From Chitinophaga niastensis (lineage in GTDB: Bacteria; Bacteroidota; Bacteroidia; Chitinophagales; Chitinophagaceae), in the NCBI RefSeq assembly GCF_003014755.1, contig NZ_PYAW01000009.1, positions 62,001-126,000 of the forward strand: a DNA stretch of 64,000 bases, in the 5' to 3' direction. The notes below the pieces were generated by a model. The model was given only the letters and a program-made list of their open reading frames with translations, was not told the origin of the DNA and did not search any database. The stretch's first letter is position 1. Each line of letters opens with the position of its first letter. Shown here piece by piece: positions 46,401 to 54,578 of the stretch. The translations under genes and the position numbers were made by a program.

Positions 46401-46820
46401 CAGGGTGCATTAGGAGTGAAAAATTATGTGCAGGCTAACATGCTGGGTGAAGTAGGCGCCAATGTTAATAAGCCAACTACCATTTTTCTTGACAGATGGA
46501 CCCCCGCCAATCCTACAGCAACTTTTCCACGTTTATGGATTTCATATACCAACAATGATCCGGCCAGAACACCCTCTTCCTTCTGGGTGAAAAATGCTTC
46601 TTATCTGCGGTTAAAGAACTTACAGATCGGGTACAATATTCCCGATGTGCTGACGCAAAAAATAGGAATCCGGCACTTCAAAATTTATTACAGCGGTCAG
46701 AATATCTGGACGATCTCGAAATTTTATAAATGGGTTGATCCGGAAGCCCCGGTGGGAGAGAGCGGATACACTTACCCGCAGGTACTTATAAACACGATTG
46801 GAGTGAATGTAACCTTTTAA
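43437..46820 (+). CDS. SusC/RagA family TonB-linked receptor with STN domain (cassette B)
   Basis: Outer-membrane importer of 1127 residues. It has a signal peptide (about 20-43), an STN domain (about 45-112, VTISGKDLTCKQIFATIEQQ), a carboxypeptidase-like domain (ISGIVRDENGTDIEGASVF), a plug (ETVVVAYGTQKKTDLTGAV, LKDAASAAIYGSRAANGVV) and a barrel ending GVNVTF. It is paralogous to the receptor at 17593 from the first residues to the end; the N-terminal 230 residues and plug are most alike. Differences concentrate in barrel loops, which suggests related but not identical substrates. Its stop codon overlaps the susD start by one base, so the pair is translationally coupled. Confidence 0.95.
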   Translation: MLLIIRGKVCPLCRLLPVKMLGTMKFAAILLAGIFFVNAKSFSQNVTISGKDLTCKQIFATIEQQTSFAVVCDNSLLSRIKPVSINVKNISVSEILDRCLKGTGLTWSIRNNVIVIKKEDGNHSPKEQMIPQEIISGIVRDENGTDIEGASVFIKGNDVQKGIVTNAKGEFSLENIPPGSYTLEISIIGYNKYEKKITVNGPVSRLAVTLLPSVNSLTETVVVAYGTQKKTDLTGAVSSISANDLNNRPVTNVTNALQGTMAGVIVVENNGQPGRDEGTINIRGIGTLGKLDNSAPMVVVDGLISSLKDVNPNDIEHISVLKDAASAAIYGSRAANGVVVITTKRGQKGHLQVHYDAYAGKQKAIRLPDYLPSWQQATLYNEALKNEGAYVRWTNTDIRQFKDGSDLTGAHPDTDWLRKFYAGSGVQQNHYLSLTGGDDKAQYLFSLGYFDQNGIVPHTDNKKYSTRFNINAALSPKFSINANLGYIYAPFEEPASAYFGVPAFSEMISQIYRVSNTVPYKYANGYYGYVGDGNPMAWLESGSLNKARNHTLAGNVNADWEFVKGLHFKPNFGYRLNMIQGELFVKDIQFYDYLTGAPTKYQGPNNLTNTAESATYTNLQALLEYQKDIALHHFKLLAGYSQEYQRYTSDTLYRQGFLNNIITQINAGPAAGQTNAGSANELALQSVFGRLNYDYNEKYLLEANLRYDGSSRFAPANRWGLFPSFSAGWNIAGEDFFEKMQSIINSLKLRGSWGMLGNQAVVGNYPAIATVSPGLNYSFGQAIAAGIAPVVGANPNITWEATTTYDVGLDATFLKNKLTVTADYFVKNTNNVLLQLPIGAPYSLTAPYQNAGAVTNKGWEFAIGYRNRVHEFSYYVNMNAAFIKNEITDLKGSGPYINAGTFQQVGYPVNSLYGYISEGIFQTKDEIAKHATQRGGVIAPGDIMYKDINNDGVIDGKDRVYLGSYFPKMTYGLNGGISWKGVDVNFFFQGALGVKNYVQANMLGEVGANVNKPTTIFLDRWTPANPTATFPRLWISYTNNDPARTPSSFWVKNASYLRLKNLQIGYNIPDVLTQKIGIRHFKIYYSGQNIWTISKFYKWVDPEAPVGESGYTYPQVLINTIGVNVTF

Positions 46821-48433
46821 TGTTCAAAGCACGCCCGATGAAAAAGTCTTTTGCTATAATAATATTTTTTATCGCTACCATCATATTAACCGGTTGTAAA
46901 AAAGATTTGTTGAACAAAGTGCCGTTGGATACTTATAGCAACAGCACATTATGGACCTCCGCAAATGATGCCCTGACTGCATTAAACGGATGTTATAGCG
47001 GATGGGAAAACGGAGATCATGTCATCTATTATGATTGTTTTACAGACAATGCATACGATCAGTTTCCGTGGGAAGGATATGAACCGGTAGCACAGGGTAA
47101 TGCCACACCTACTAATTTGGGTGCTGCCAACAGGTGGAGTTATATCACCATTCAGCGCTGCAACTGGTTTCTGGCCAATGTAGACAAAACGCCGATGGCA
47201 GATGATCTCAAATCCAGGATGAAGGGAGAGGCCCGCTTTTTAAGAGCCTATCAGTATTTTATTATGAGTCAGCTATACAGTGATGTTCCGCTAATCATCA
47301 ATAATATCTCCATAGAGCATGCAAACCTGGTAACAGTAACGCCCAGGGCAGAGGTAACCCTGTTTGTGTTGAACGAATTAAATACAATATCCGGTATGCT
47401 TCCTGTTAACTATCCGGCAGCAGATGCAGGAAGGATAACACGTGGTGCTGCACTCGCCCTGGCTGCGCGTGTTGAGCTATTCAATCAAAAATATACGGAT
47501 TGCATTGCTACCTGTCAGCAGCTGATGAATAGCCCTTTCTCTTATAGTTTATATCCTGATTATACCAACTTGTTCAGGCCGGGATTTGCAGATAATCAGG
47601 AAGAGATATTGGATATACAATACCTTAAAACCTACAACTCTTTTGCCGATTTAGGTGTGCTGGTACCTAATTCAAAAGGTGGATACAGCTCTGTAGCCGT
47701 TACACAAAGTCTGGTGGATGCCTATGAAATGAATACCGGAAAAACAATCGATGATCCGTCTTCAAAATATAATCCGGTACAACCATTTATCAACAGGGAT
47801 CCACGTTTAGATGCTACCATATTACGACCGGGTGCCTCCTGGGAAGGAATGTATTTTGATCCGCTGGGCGCTAATTCTGCTGATTATTATCTGAATAACA
47901 ACTGTTCCCCTACCGGGTATATATCGAAAAAATTCATCTCTAATCTTACCACAGATTTCAGCAATATATGGGATTGCGGTTTGGATTTTATGGTTATACG
48001 TTATGCAGAAGTGCTGCTCACCTATGCAGAAGCAAAAATTGAAGCAGGGCAAATAGATCAATCGGTATACGACGCTATCAATAAAGTAAGAAACCGCGTT
48101 AATATGCCACCTGTTAATCAGGCACTGTATAACAACCAAACCAGTTTAAGAAAACTGGTCCGTCGTGAAAGAAGAGTTGAATTTGGCATGGAAGGTTTGC
48201 GCTGGTATGATATACAACGCTGGCGGATTGGTGATCAGGTGATGCCGGGAAAGGTGTATGGTACTTTAAAAGGTTCGGTAGATGAGTATACCGGTAACTT
48301 AACCCTGGATCCATCTACACGCATCCAGGTGGGAAGCCCGCGTGCGTTTAATGTAAACAAAAATTATTTATGGCCTATTCCTCAAAAAGAAATAGACCTG
48401 AACAAAAACCTGAAACAAAATGCTGATTATTAA
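46820..48433 (+). CDS. SusD/RagB family nutrient-binding lipoprotein (cassette B)
   Basis: Surface lipoprotein of 537 residues, partner of the preceding SusC. The signal peptide leads to lipobox ILTGC, followed by KKDLLNKVPLDTYSNSTLW. TPR-like helices (GEARFLRAYQYFIMSQLYSD) and the C-terminal motif (RRERRVEFGMEGLRWYDIQRW, YLWPIPQKEIDLNKNLKQN) are as in the cassette A copy. ATG 46820 overlaps the susC stop; ATG 46838 is an alternative just before the signal peptide. Unlike cassette A, no terminator hairpin was seen between it and the next gene. Confidence 0.95.
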   Translation: MFKARPMKKSFAIIIFFIATIILTGCKKDLLNKVPLDTYSNSTLWTSANDALTALNGCYSGWENGDHVIYYDCFTDNAYDQFPWEGYEPVAQGNATPTNLGAANRWSYITIQRCNWFLANVDKTPMADDLKSRMKGEARFLRAYQYFIMSQLYSDVPLIINNISIEHANLVTVTPRAEVTLFVLNELNTISGMLPVNYPAADAGRITRGAALALAARVELFNQKYTDCIATCQQLMNSPFSYSLYPDYTNLFRPGFADNQEEILDIQYLKTYNSFADLGVLVPNSKGGYSSVAVTQSLVDAYEMNTGKTIDDPSSKYNPVQPFINRDPRLDATILRPGASWEGMYFDPLGANSADYYLNNNCSPTGYISKKFISNLTTDFSNIWDCGLDFMVIRYAEVLLTYAEAKIEAGQIDQSVYDAINKVRNRVNMPPVNQALYNNQTSLRKLVRRERRVEFGMEGLRWYDIQRWRIGDQVMPGKVYGTLKGSVDEYTGNLTLDPSTRIQVGSPRAFNVNKNYLWPIPQKEIDLNKNLKQNADY

Positions 48434-48519
48434 TCTTTCTCACAAGCTGTTAAATTGGTGCTGATGGTAAGATTGTTATCCTCCCTGATTTCCGAAAACA
48501 GACGTAAACATTGTAAACT

Positions 48520-48527
48520 TATATTTG
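48520..48527 (+). promoter_or_regulatory. -7 element next to the second response regulator start
   Basis: TATATTTG matches TAnnTTTG exactly and ends seven bases before the ATG at 48535. The copy before the paralogous regulator (26192) differs in one base. The conserved position suggests a real promoter with little or no leader. Confidence 0.45.
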
Positions 48528-48534
48528 GTATTGA

Positions 48535-49164
48535 ATGACTGATTTTATTTGTGTAGGGATTGTAGAAGATGATCTTTTATGTAGACAGGCGCAGGAAAAT
48601 ATTTTAAATCTATCATCTACATTTCGGTTGGTTGGTTCATGGGAAGATGCTGAAAGTGCTATCCGCGCAATTCCTGATATATTGCCGGATATTCTCCTGG
48701 TCGATATAAATCTGCCTGGTATCAGTGGGATAGAATGTATCAGGCAGCTGAAAAAAAGCTGTCCATATACCCTGTTCCTGGTGGTTACTATGTCTGAGGA
48801 AGATGAGGATGTGTTTGAAGCACTTAAAGCCGGTGCTTCGGGTTACCTGGTAAAGGAAGATGGACTGGATGCCGTGATTTTAGGCATAAAAGAAGCGTGG
48901 GCCGGTGGTGCGCCCCTAAGCAGGAATATTGCCTGCAAAATTGTCCGGCACTTCAATCATTTTTCTGGCAAAGCATGTAATAGTCAGTTGACCATCAGAG
49001 AAAGAGAGATCATTGGATTGCTGGCAGACGGCCAAATGTATAAAGAAATAGCGGCACAGTTAAACATAACTGTGGAAACAACTAAAAAGCATATTAAGAA
49101 TATCTATGCTAAACTCGAGGTGCACAGTAAGACAGAGGCTATAAATAAATGGCGGTGGTTTTAA
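48535..49164 (+). CDS. NarL/FixJ-type response regulator, orphan (cassette B)
   Basis: Cytoplasmic transcription factor of 209 residues, closely paralogous to the one at 26207. The receiver is complete (EDD 11-13, Asp57 in LLVDINLPG, Thr85, Lys107 in GYLVK), and the LuxR-type DNA-binding domain (LTIREREIIGLLADGQMYKE, TVETTKKHIKNIYAKLEVHS) is nearly the same as in its twin. The near-identical recognition helix implies both bind the same sites. No kinase is present in the window. It lies between susCD and an alpha-galactosidase-like gene. Confidence 0.93.
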   Translation: MTDFICVGIVEDDLLCRQAQENILNLSSTFRLVGSWEDAESAIRAIPDILPDILLVDINLPGISGIECIRQLKKSCPYTLFLVVTMSEEDEDVFEALKAGASGYLVKEDGLDAVILGIKEAWAGGAPLSRNIACKIVRHFNHFSGKACNSQLTIREREIIGLLADGQMYKEIAAQLNITVETTKKHIKNIYAKLEVHSKTEAINKWRWF

Positions 49165-49425
49165 ATTCATTATCCCACTCCAACAATATTTATCTCCTGG
49201 TTTTTCAAAATCGGATAAAGTTTTAATAACAGCTTTACTACAATAAATAGCTATTTTGTATATTACGACCACGACCATCACTAATTAGCTGCTCCCTCCG
49301 GTGGGTTCTTCCGGCACACATATGATTATTGATTGTTCTTTTGACAATGAAAAAATTCTGAAAATAGAAATGCAGATTAAAGGATTGAATAAAATAGAAG
49401 TTATACAAACAACTAAATTATCCCT

Positions 49426-51810
49426 ATGAGAATTCCATTTTTAATTGTAGCTGTCTTAACCACCCTACACTATACGGTTCTTAATGCGCAACCGTCATCA
49501 ATAAAACACGGCACGAATAAAAAAGCTGATGGCATTTCCGATACTCATTACACTATAAGCAATTCTTTCCTGACTGTAATCTACAACCCGGTGGGCAAAA
49601 ACCTGAAAGTAGCAAACCAATCAGGTAATAATATATTTCTGAAAAATATCATTCCCAATGGTGCAACAGGAATAGCCAGAAAGGAGGAGATGATTAGTGC
49701 TGCTTTTGGAAAAGGGACTGCATTAGTGCTTAATACTGCTGATGGAGGTTCGATATCCTTCACGCTTTATCCGTTACAACCGTTTTTGTTTGTGAGGCAA
49801 ACAATTAAAAATATAAGTCATGATAACGTTGATATTCAGCAGCTGAATCCGGTTTCTTTTTCAGTTGACCTTGGAAAACCGGCAACTGGCTTAAAAACGT
49901 TGGGGACAGGCGGTTTACTGGATCCCGGCAAAAATCCTGGTAGTTATGTGTTTCTTACAACAGTAGATCCTGTCACCAGAAACGGGGTTGTAACAGGTTG
50001 GTTAACGAATGAAAAGGGCAGTGGTGTAGTGTTTTCTGGCATCACTAATGATTTGGTTGAAATAAAAGCTCAAATCGACTACGGACATTTTCGTTTGCCT
50101 GCGGGGAAAAGTGCAACTACCGAAACCTTGCTCATTGGGTATTTCGACGATGCCCGCTTAGGCGAAGAACAATTTGCCGATGCAATTGCAAAGCAACAAA
50201 ACATCAAACTAAAACCCCGTAGTGCTGTTTATTGCACCTGGTATTCCGAAAAAAACGGAGGCGCCGGTAGCGAATCATCTACCATTGAACTGGCGAAATT
50301 TGTCAAAGACAATTTAAAGCCTTTTGGACTTGGTGTTATTCAAATAGATGACCAATGGCAGGCTGGTGGACAATATAACGGCCCTCATCGCGGTTTCGAT
50401 CGTGTTGATCCCAAAGGAGGCTATCCAAACGGAATGACAACCACGGCAACTGCCATTAAAAAAGAAGGACTGACAGCCGGAATATGGTGGATGCCTTTTG
50501 CACGCAATCATCAGGATCCTGAATACAAAGACAGGCAGCATTGGTTTGCTTACCGCAAAAATGGAAAACCTTTCGAAACCAATTGGGGTGGCACTTCCCT
50601 CGACCTTACCAATCCTGAAGTACAACATCATATCGCTTATGTTGCCAAAACGATGTGCAATTGGGGCTTTAATTATTTTAAGATGGATGGACTATGGACA
50701 GGCACCGTTACAGAACAGGTTTACATTAATGATGGATATAAAGACGACAGTATAGGTAATTGCAAACCGCTATTCAATCCACTTAAAACACAGATTGAAG
50801 CATTTAGAGATGGGTTGAAAATATTGAGAAAAGCAACTGGAGACAAGGTGTTTTTTTCCGGATGTTGTGTAAGCCAGAATATGCGGTCGTTTGGGGCTTC
50901 TTTCGGATTGGTCAATTCTATGCGGATTGGTCCTGATTTTAATCATGATGGGCAAAACATTCGTACAGGTGCGATCCGCGCATCCCGGCTATATTTTTTG
51001 AACGGAAGAATTTGGTGGAATGATCCCGACCCTTCCATGTTGAGAGATAGCGGCAAATCAACTGCAGACGCTGCAAGCACCGGAATTGGTTGCCTTACCA
51101 GGGCCCGGTTGCTACCCTCATTCGTTGCTGTTTCCGGTCAGTTTTTCCTGAGCAGCGACTGGCTTCCGGATCTACCCAACGACCGGATTGAAATTATGAA
51201 ACGTTGTATGGCTTCGCATAATGGGATTGCCCGGCCGGTTGATGCTTTTGATAAAACGCTTCCTTCAATTTGGGTTGCCACGGATAAAAAATCCGGTACT
51301 CAGCGTAACGTAATTGGCTTATTCAATTGGGAAACCCTTTCTCAAAATATTGGTTGCTCATTGGGTTGGGCAGGATTAAACGATAAAACCGCCTATTATG
51401 CTTTCGATTTCTGGGAAAACAAATCCCTGCCCGATATTTATGGTTCGTTTGCATTGGAACTTCCTTCGGAATCGTGCCGGATAATCGCTGTACGTGCTAA
51501 ATCAAATCATCCGGTTGTTGTCTCAACTTCGCAGCACGTAACACAAGGCATGATTGATTTACTTAAGGAAGAATGGAAAACTAACACACTTTCAGGGATA
51601 AGTAAAGTGATTGCCGGTGACAATTATGAACTACGTGTTGCAGGAATGAATGATGGAGGAGAATGGAAAATTGATAAAGCAACAATTGTTGAAAATCCGG
51701 AAGAAGCAACAATGGAGGTTTTACCTCAAACTGAAAAAGGGTGGATGAGAATAGTTATTAAAACAAAGAAGAGCCGGATTGTAAAATGGCAATTAAGGTT
51801 TAAGAAATAG
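49426..51810 (+). CDS. Clan GH-D glycosidase, alpha-galactosidase-like (GH36/GH27 type)
   Basis: Exported glycosidase of 794 residues with a signal peptide (cleavage near LNAQ). An N-terminal beta-sandwich (about 40-260) precedes a TIM barrel beginning YCTWYSEKNGGAGS, with IQIDDQW and GIWWMPFARN, typical of GH36-like enzymes. The probable nucleophile is Asp421 (YFKMDGLW) and the acid/base Asp504 (RIGPDFNHD). A C-terminal beta domain ends the protein. The enzyme probably releases alpha-galactosyl residues, but members of this clan also act on other alpha-linked sugars. It follows cassette B after 261 bases. Base composition and codon choice look like the neighbours. Confidence 0.88.
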   Translation: MRIPFLIVAVLTTLHYTVLNAQPSSIKHGTNKKADGISDTHYTISNSFLTVIYNPVGKNLKVANQSGNNIFLKNIIPNGATGIARKEEMISAAFGKGTALVLNTADGGSISFTLYPLQPFLFVRQTIKNISHDNVDIQQLNPVSFSVDLGKPATGLKTLGTGGLLDPGKNPGSYVFLTTVDPVTRNGVVTGWLTNEKGSGVVFSGITNDLVEIKAQIDYGHFRLPAGKSATTETLLIGYFDDARLGEEQFADAIAKQQNIKLKPRSAVYCTWYSEKNGGAGSESSTIELAKFVKDNLKPFGLGVIQIDDQWQAGGQYNGPHRGFDRVDPKGGYPNGMTTTATAIKKEGLTAGIWWMPFARNHQDPEYKDRQHWFAYRKNGKPFETNWGGTSLDLTNPEVQHHIAYVAKTMCNWGFNYFKMDGLWTGTVTEQVYINDGYKDDSIGNCKPLFNPLKTQIEAFRDGLKILRKATGDKVFFSGCCVSQNMRSFGASFGLVNSMRIGPDFNHDGQNIRTGAIRASRLYFLNGRIWWNDPDPSMLRDSGKSTADAASTGIGCLTRARLLPSFVAVSGQFFLSSDWLPDLPNDRIEIMKRCMASHNGIARPVDAFDKTLPSIWVATDKKSGTQRNVIGLFNWETLSQNIGCSLGWAGLNDKTAYYAFDFWENKSLPDIYGSFALELPSESCRIIAVRAKSNHPVVVSTSQHVTQGMIDLLKEEWKTNTLSGISKVIAGDNYELRVAGMNDGGEWKIDKATIVENPEEATMEVLPQTEKGWMRIVIKTKKSRIVKWQLRFKK

Positions 51811-51996
51811 TTTTTTTGTAATCATCATTTTGCTACCGATACATTGTGTCTTTTGATAGTTGTCTCAAAAACTCATTTTGTTAATCAATGTTTCATTAAC
51901 ATAGAATTAACCCTTTGCTGGTAAGGAGATGGCAAATTTGAGTATATGAAAACCGATTCTTTTTAAGAATATTTCTTCATCTCAAAATAATATTTT

Positions 51997-52410
51997 ATGC
52001 CTTATTCTCCTTTATTAGTAAGACCATTCAGAGAAGAGCTTACAATGTTAGGTATTCAGGAGCTGCCTACTCCCAAGCATGTTGATGAAATAATGGACAA
52101 ATCCGGGACTACCATGATAGTCGTTAATAGTGTTTGCGGATGTGCGGCTGGTACAGCTCGCCCGGGAGTAGCCCGTGCGCTTGAGCATAACAAAAAACCG
52201 GATAGGATTGCAACTGTATTTGCAGGACAAGACTTAGAGGCCACCGCCCGCTTTCGTAATTACATTGCGGATATCCCACCATCATCCCCTTCCATTGCCT
52301 TTTTTAAAGATCAAGAGCTGGTCGCCTTTATCCCCAAACACAGAATTGAAGGCCGGGATGCAAATGGTCTTGCCAATGATTTAGTTGCCGTCTTTGATGA
52401 GTTTTGCTAA
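51997..52410 (+). CDS. BrxA/BrxB family bacilliredoxin
   Basis: Cytoplasmic thioredoxin-fold protein of 137 residues that matches the YphP/YqiW (bacilliredoxin) family in length and sequence. It has MPYSPLLVRPFREELT at the start, the C47-G48-C49 redox motif in VVNSVCGCAAGTARPG, and an ending of the usual type. In Firmicutes these proteins remove bacillithiol from oxidised protein cysteines; many Bacteroidota also carry them, and whether bacillithiol is made here cannot be told. It stands alone, with a terminator hairpin about 150 bases downstream. Confidence 0.94.
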   Translation: MPYSPLLVRPFREELTMLGIQELPTPKHVDEIMDKSGTTMIVVNSVCGCAAGTARPGVARALEHNKKPDRIATVFAGQDLEATARFRNYIADIPPSSPSIAFFKDQELVAFIPKHRIEGRDANGLANDLVAVFDEFC

Positions 52411-52557
52411 ATCCTGATATTTCATTTTGTATCCAGATATTGTTCTTAAAAGTACAAATAAAAAGAGGTACTGTTTTAATTTCCAAATAATTATCTGAAT
52501 TTTGTATTCAGAAGGAAGGCTTTGGTCCCATTATATGAGGCAAAAGTTTATCTTGTG

Positions 52558-52580
52558 CAGGCAGGCCATCGGTCTGCCTG
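52558..52580 (+). terminator. Terminator downstream of the bacilliredoxin gene
   Basis: CAGGCAGGCC (52558-52567) and GGTCTGCCTG (52571-52580) form a 10-base-pair stem with one G-U wobble and a three-base loop, followed by TATTAATTATATT. It lies between this gene and the convergent transposase fragment. Confidence 0.65.
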
Positions 52581-52690
52581 TATTAATTATATTCTCTTAT
52601 TGGATTTCTAAATACGCTTTGGTAAAAGCGTTGGGATGCCAAAGTAGAAAATAGAAGTAATTTATTCTACCAGAAAACCCGCTCTTAAAG

Positions 52691-52977
52691 CTACCGTCTG
52701 GACACATCTCTAAAGAGCATCCAGCCCTGCATGATGGCTGCAAATTTTTGTAGCCCCATCCAAAAGGTAGTGATGCCGGGTTTTCGTTCGGAGAGGTAGC
52801 CTTTCCATCCGTCTAATCTGGCAATAGCCCATATATATCTTTTCAAATCGGAAGATGTATATGGTTTTTTTAATTTTTCTGTTTTACCTTCTAATTGTTC
52901 GATTTGTTGTTCCAAACATTCTATTTCCTGCGGTGAGAAGCAACTTTGGGGACATGACTCTTCTGGTATTGCGTATG
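52691..52977 (-). pseudogene. Transposase C-terminal fragment (IS4/Tn5-like)
   Basis: The reading frame encodes only the C-terminal part of an IS4/Tn5-type transposase: LKRYIWAIARLDGWKGYLSE followed by ITTFWMGLQKFAAIMQGW, the pattern of the Tn5-like dimerisation region at the end of these enzymes. The catalytic DDE residues are absent. The frame stays open upstream to about 52977, where it meets a stop at the junction with a broken sigma gene. No terminal inverted repeats or target duplication could be identified. It is a remnant, not an active element. Confidence 0.8.
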
Positions 52978-53160
52978 CTATCTACATAATAACGCGGTAA
53001 ACAGGTCCTGGATCATTTCTTCTGCCAGCTCTCTGGATCTTACACGCTTACACGCAGCAGTATACAATGCGGCCCAATACCGGTTGTATATTTCCACGAA
53101 AGCAGCATTGTTTTCATTTTTGAGCAGCATTACTAATGCATCATCCGTGTATCCCTCCAT
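52978..53160 (-). pseudogene. ECF sigma factor gene truncated by an insertion remnant
   Basis: Sixty codons encode the N-terminal region 2 of an ECF sigma factor (DALVMLLKNENNAAFVEIYN, RVRSRELAEEMIQDLFTAL). Homology stops at ..FTAL, where the usual continuation would be W/L plus region 2.4, and the frame ends two codons later in sequence belonging to the transposase remnant. Regions 3 and 4 are missing and are not found on the other side of the remnant. The gene is probably dead. It is divergent from the AraC-type gene. Confidence 0.85.
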
Positions 53161-53245
53161 ACTTCGCTATATATCTTGGTTGCGTGACCAAAATACTAAA
53201 AAAATGTATGGCGGATAGTTCCGGTTATTTTTTTTGAGATTTATA

Positions 53246-53253
53246 TATATTTG
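53246..53253 (+). promoter_or_regulatory. -7 element for the AraC-type gene
   Basis: TATATTTG matches the Bacteroidota -7 consensus and would give a leader of about 40 bases before ATG 53301. No TTTG is found at the usual distance upstream. A short inverted repeat TTGGT-TGCGTG-ACCAA (53176-53191) lies further up. Confidence 0.4.
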
Positions 53254-53300
53254 TCGATCGGATAATTCTGTACACATTAACCTATATCCGTCGGCCTTCA

Positions 53301-54128
53301 ATGAAAGCGAAAGTATATAAGCCCCATCCTGCGTTGCAGGAATTTGTGAGTTGTATAAGTATTTTTAGTGCAGATTTTACCCAACCTGCTGCACTTTCCA
53401 ATATATACCGCTTCGTTCCTGCCTATCAACGCTACATTATTTTTTACCTGGAAGACCCGATTATGGTAATGAAACCAGGTAAGGAGGGATTTGTAAAAAA
53501 AGCTACCTGCGTAACCATAGGTCCGCAGGACCAGGCCGTTACATTGGATATGGGCGCCAAACACCTGGCCCTGTGCATCGCCTTTAAGCCCGGTGGATTA
53601 TTCCGGTTATTAAAGATACCCATGTCCGAAATGTATGAGCAGGATTTTGATACCCAGCTACTACTGGGTAGTGAGATAGCTGAAATCACAGCGCGATTGA
53701 AAGAAGCCGGCGACTGGGATCACATGATAAATATAGTTGAATGTTATCTCCTTAAAAAAATATCTCAACTAAAGCCTTTGTTACCGGTTGATATAGCTAT
53801 GAATGAAATGGTAAAGACTTCCGGTAATGTAACCATGGAACAATTGGCGGCTCTTTCCTGTTTGAGCCTGCGCCAGTTTGAAAGAAAATGTATGGAACGT
53901 CTTGGTATGCCTCCCAAACAATACGCCCGCTTAATCAGGTTTTGTAAAGCCTACCAGTTAAAAGAACAGTTCCCCCACAAAACCTGGACGGAAATAGCCT
54001 ATATCAGTGGTTATTACGACCAGATGCACTTTATCCGGGATTTCAAAAGATTTGCAGGTATCACGCCTTCATTTATTCAGGAAGAAGAGCTGAAGACCAC
54101 CATACGCCTCCACGGATTGATGCAATAA
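53301..54128 (+). CDS. AraC family transcriptional regulator
   Basis: DNA-binding regulator of 275 residues. The N-terminal domain (about 1-150) resembles the DUF6597-type sensor of many Bacteroidota AraC proteins (HPALQEFVSCISIFSADF, ALCIAFKPGGLFRLLKIP). The C-terminal AraC domain (about 165-262) has two helix-turn-helices: TMEQLAALSCLSLRQFERKC and TWTEIAYISGYYDQMHFIRD. It is transcribed away from the truncated sigma gene. What it senses and controls is not evident; the next gene downstream (SMP-30 family) is 450 bases away. Confidence 0.92.
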   Translation: MKAKVYKPHPALQEFVSCISIFSADFTQPAALSNIYRFVPAYQRYIIFYLEDPIMVMKPGKEGFVKKATCVTIGPQDQAVTLDMGAKHLALCIAFKPGGLFRLLKIPMSEMYEQDFDTQLLLGSEIAEITARLKEAGDWDHMINIVECYLLKKISQLKPLLPVDIAMNEMVKTSGNVTMEQLAALSCLSLRQFERKCMERLGMPPKQYARLIRFCKAYQLKEQFPHKTWTEIAYISGYYDQMHFIRDFKRFAGITPSFIQEEELKTTIRLHGLMQ

Positions 54129-54449
54129 TCCTCAAAAATGTCGCTTTTGTACTATGCACCGGTATATAATCAAGATAGCTTTGCCGTCAGGAAATCAGTT
54201 AACTGAATAGCAGATACCTGATGCGAACGCCATTCTAAATGCAGGTATAATAATTTATCCAGCGTTAGTTGCCCCAAATTTTGTTACCCGAATAATATTT
54301 ATATACTGCTCAACAGCCTTGCAGCTGTTGAATCAGGCAGCACAACATCACCTTACTGTTTACACCAACTCTTATATTGTATTATCAAAGATCTCATTCA
54401 ATTAAGCACAATGCTTATTCAAAGTCTATTTACCCTTAATATTGTATAA

Positions 54450-54483
54450 GCCGGCTATTTCCATGGCCGGCAAATTATTTTTT
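54450..54483 (+). terminator. Terminator-like hairpin in the intergenic region
   Basis: GCCGGC (54450-54455) and GCCGGC (54466-54471) form a six-base-pair GC stem around a 10-base loop, followed by AAATTATTTTTT. It is 320 bases after the AraC-type gene, far for that gene's own terminator. Confidence 0.45.
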
Positions 54484-54566
54484 GATGCAGGTATCCACTC
54501 TGTTACAGTGAGCGCTCATCTTAAGATTTCGAAAATATTCTCCGCTATAATTATTACAATTGCGAA

Positions 54567-54578
54567 ACTGACGTCAGT
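54567..54578. promoter_or_regulatory. 12-base palindrome abutting the SMP-30 start codon
   Basis: ACTGACGTCAGT is a perfect palindrome whose last base directly precedes ATG 54579. It occupies the ribosome-binding position, so a protein bound there could block initiation or transcription. It may also be chance. Confidence 0.3.

Larger units (their letters stand above)
54129..54578. other. Intergenic region between araC-type and SMP-30 genes
   Basis: 450 bases without a convincing gene. It contains a TAGCTTTG box (54176-54183, -7-like), a terminator-like hairpin near 54450 and a 12-base palindrome at the far end. A small RNA between the -7-like box and the hairpin is possible but unproven. Confidence 0.4.
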
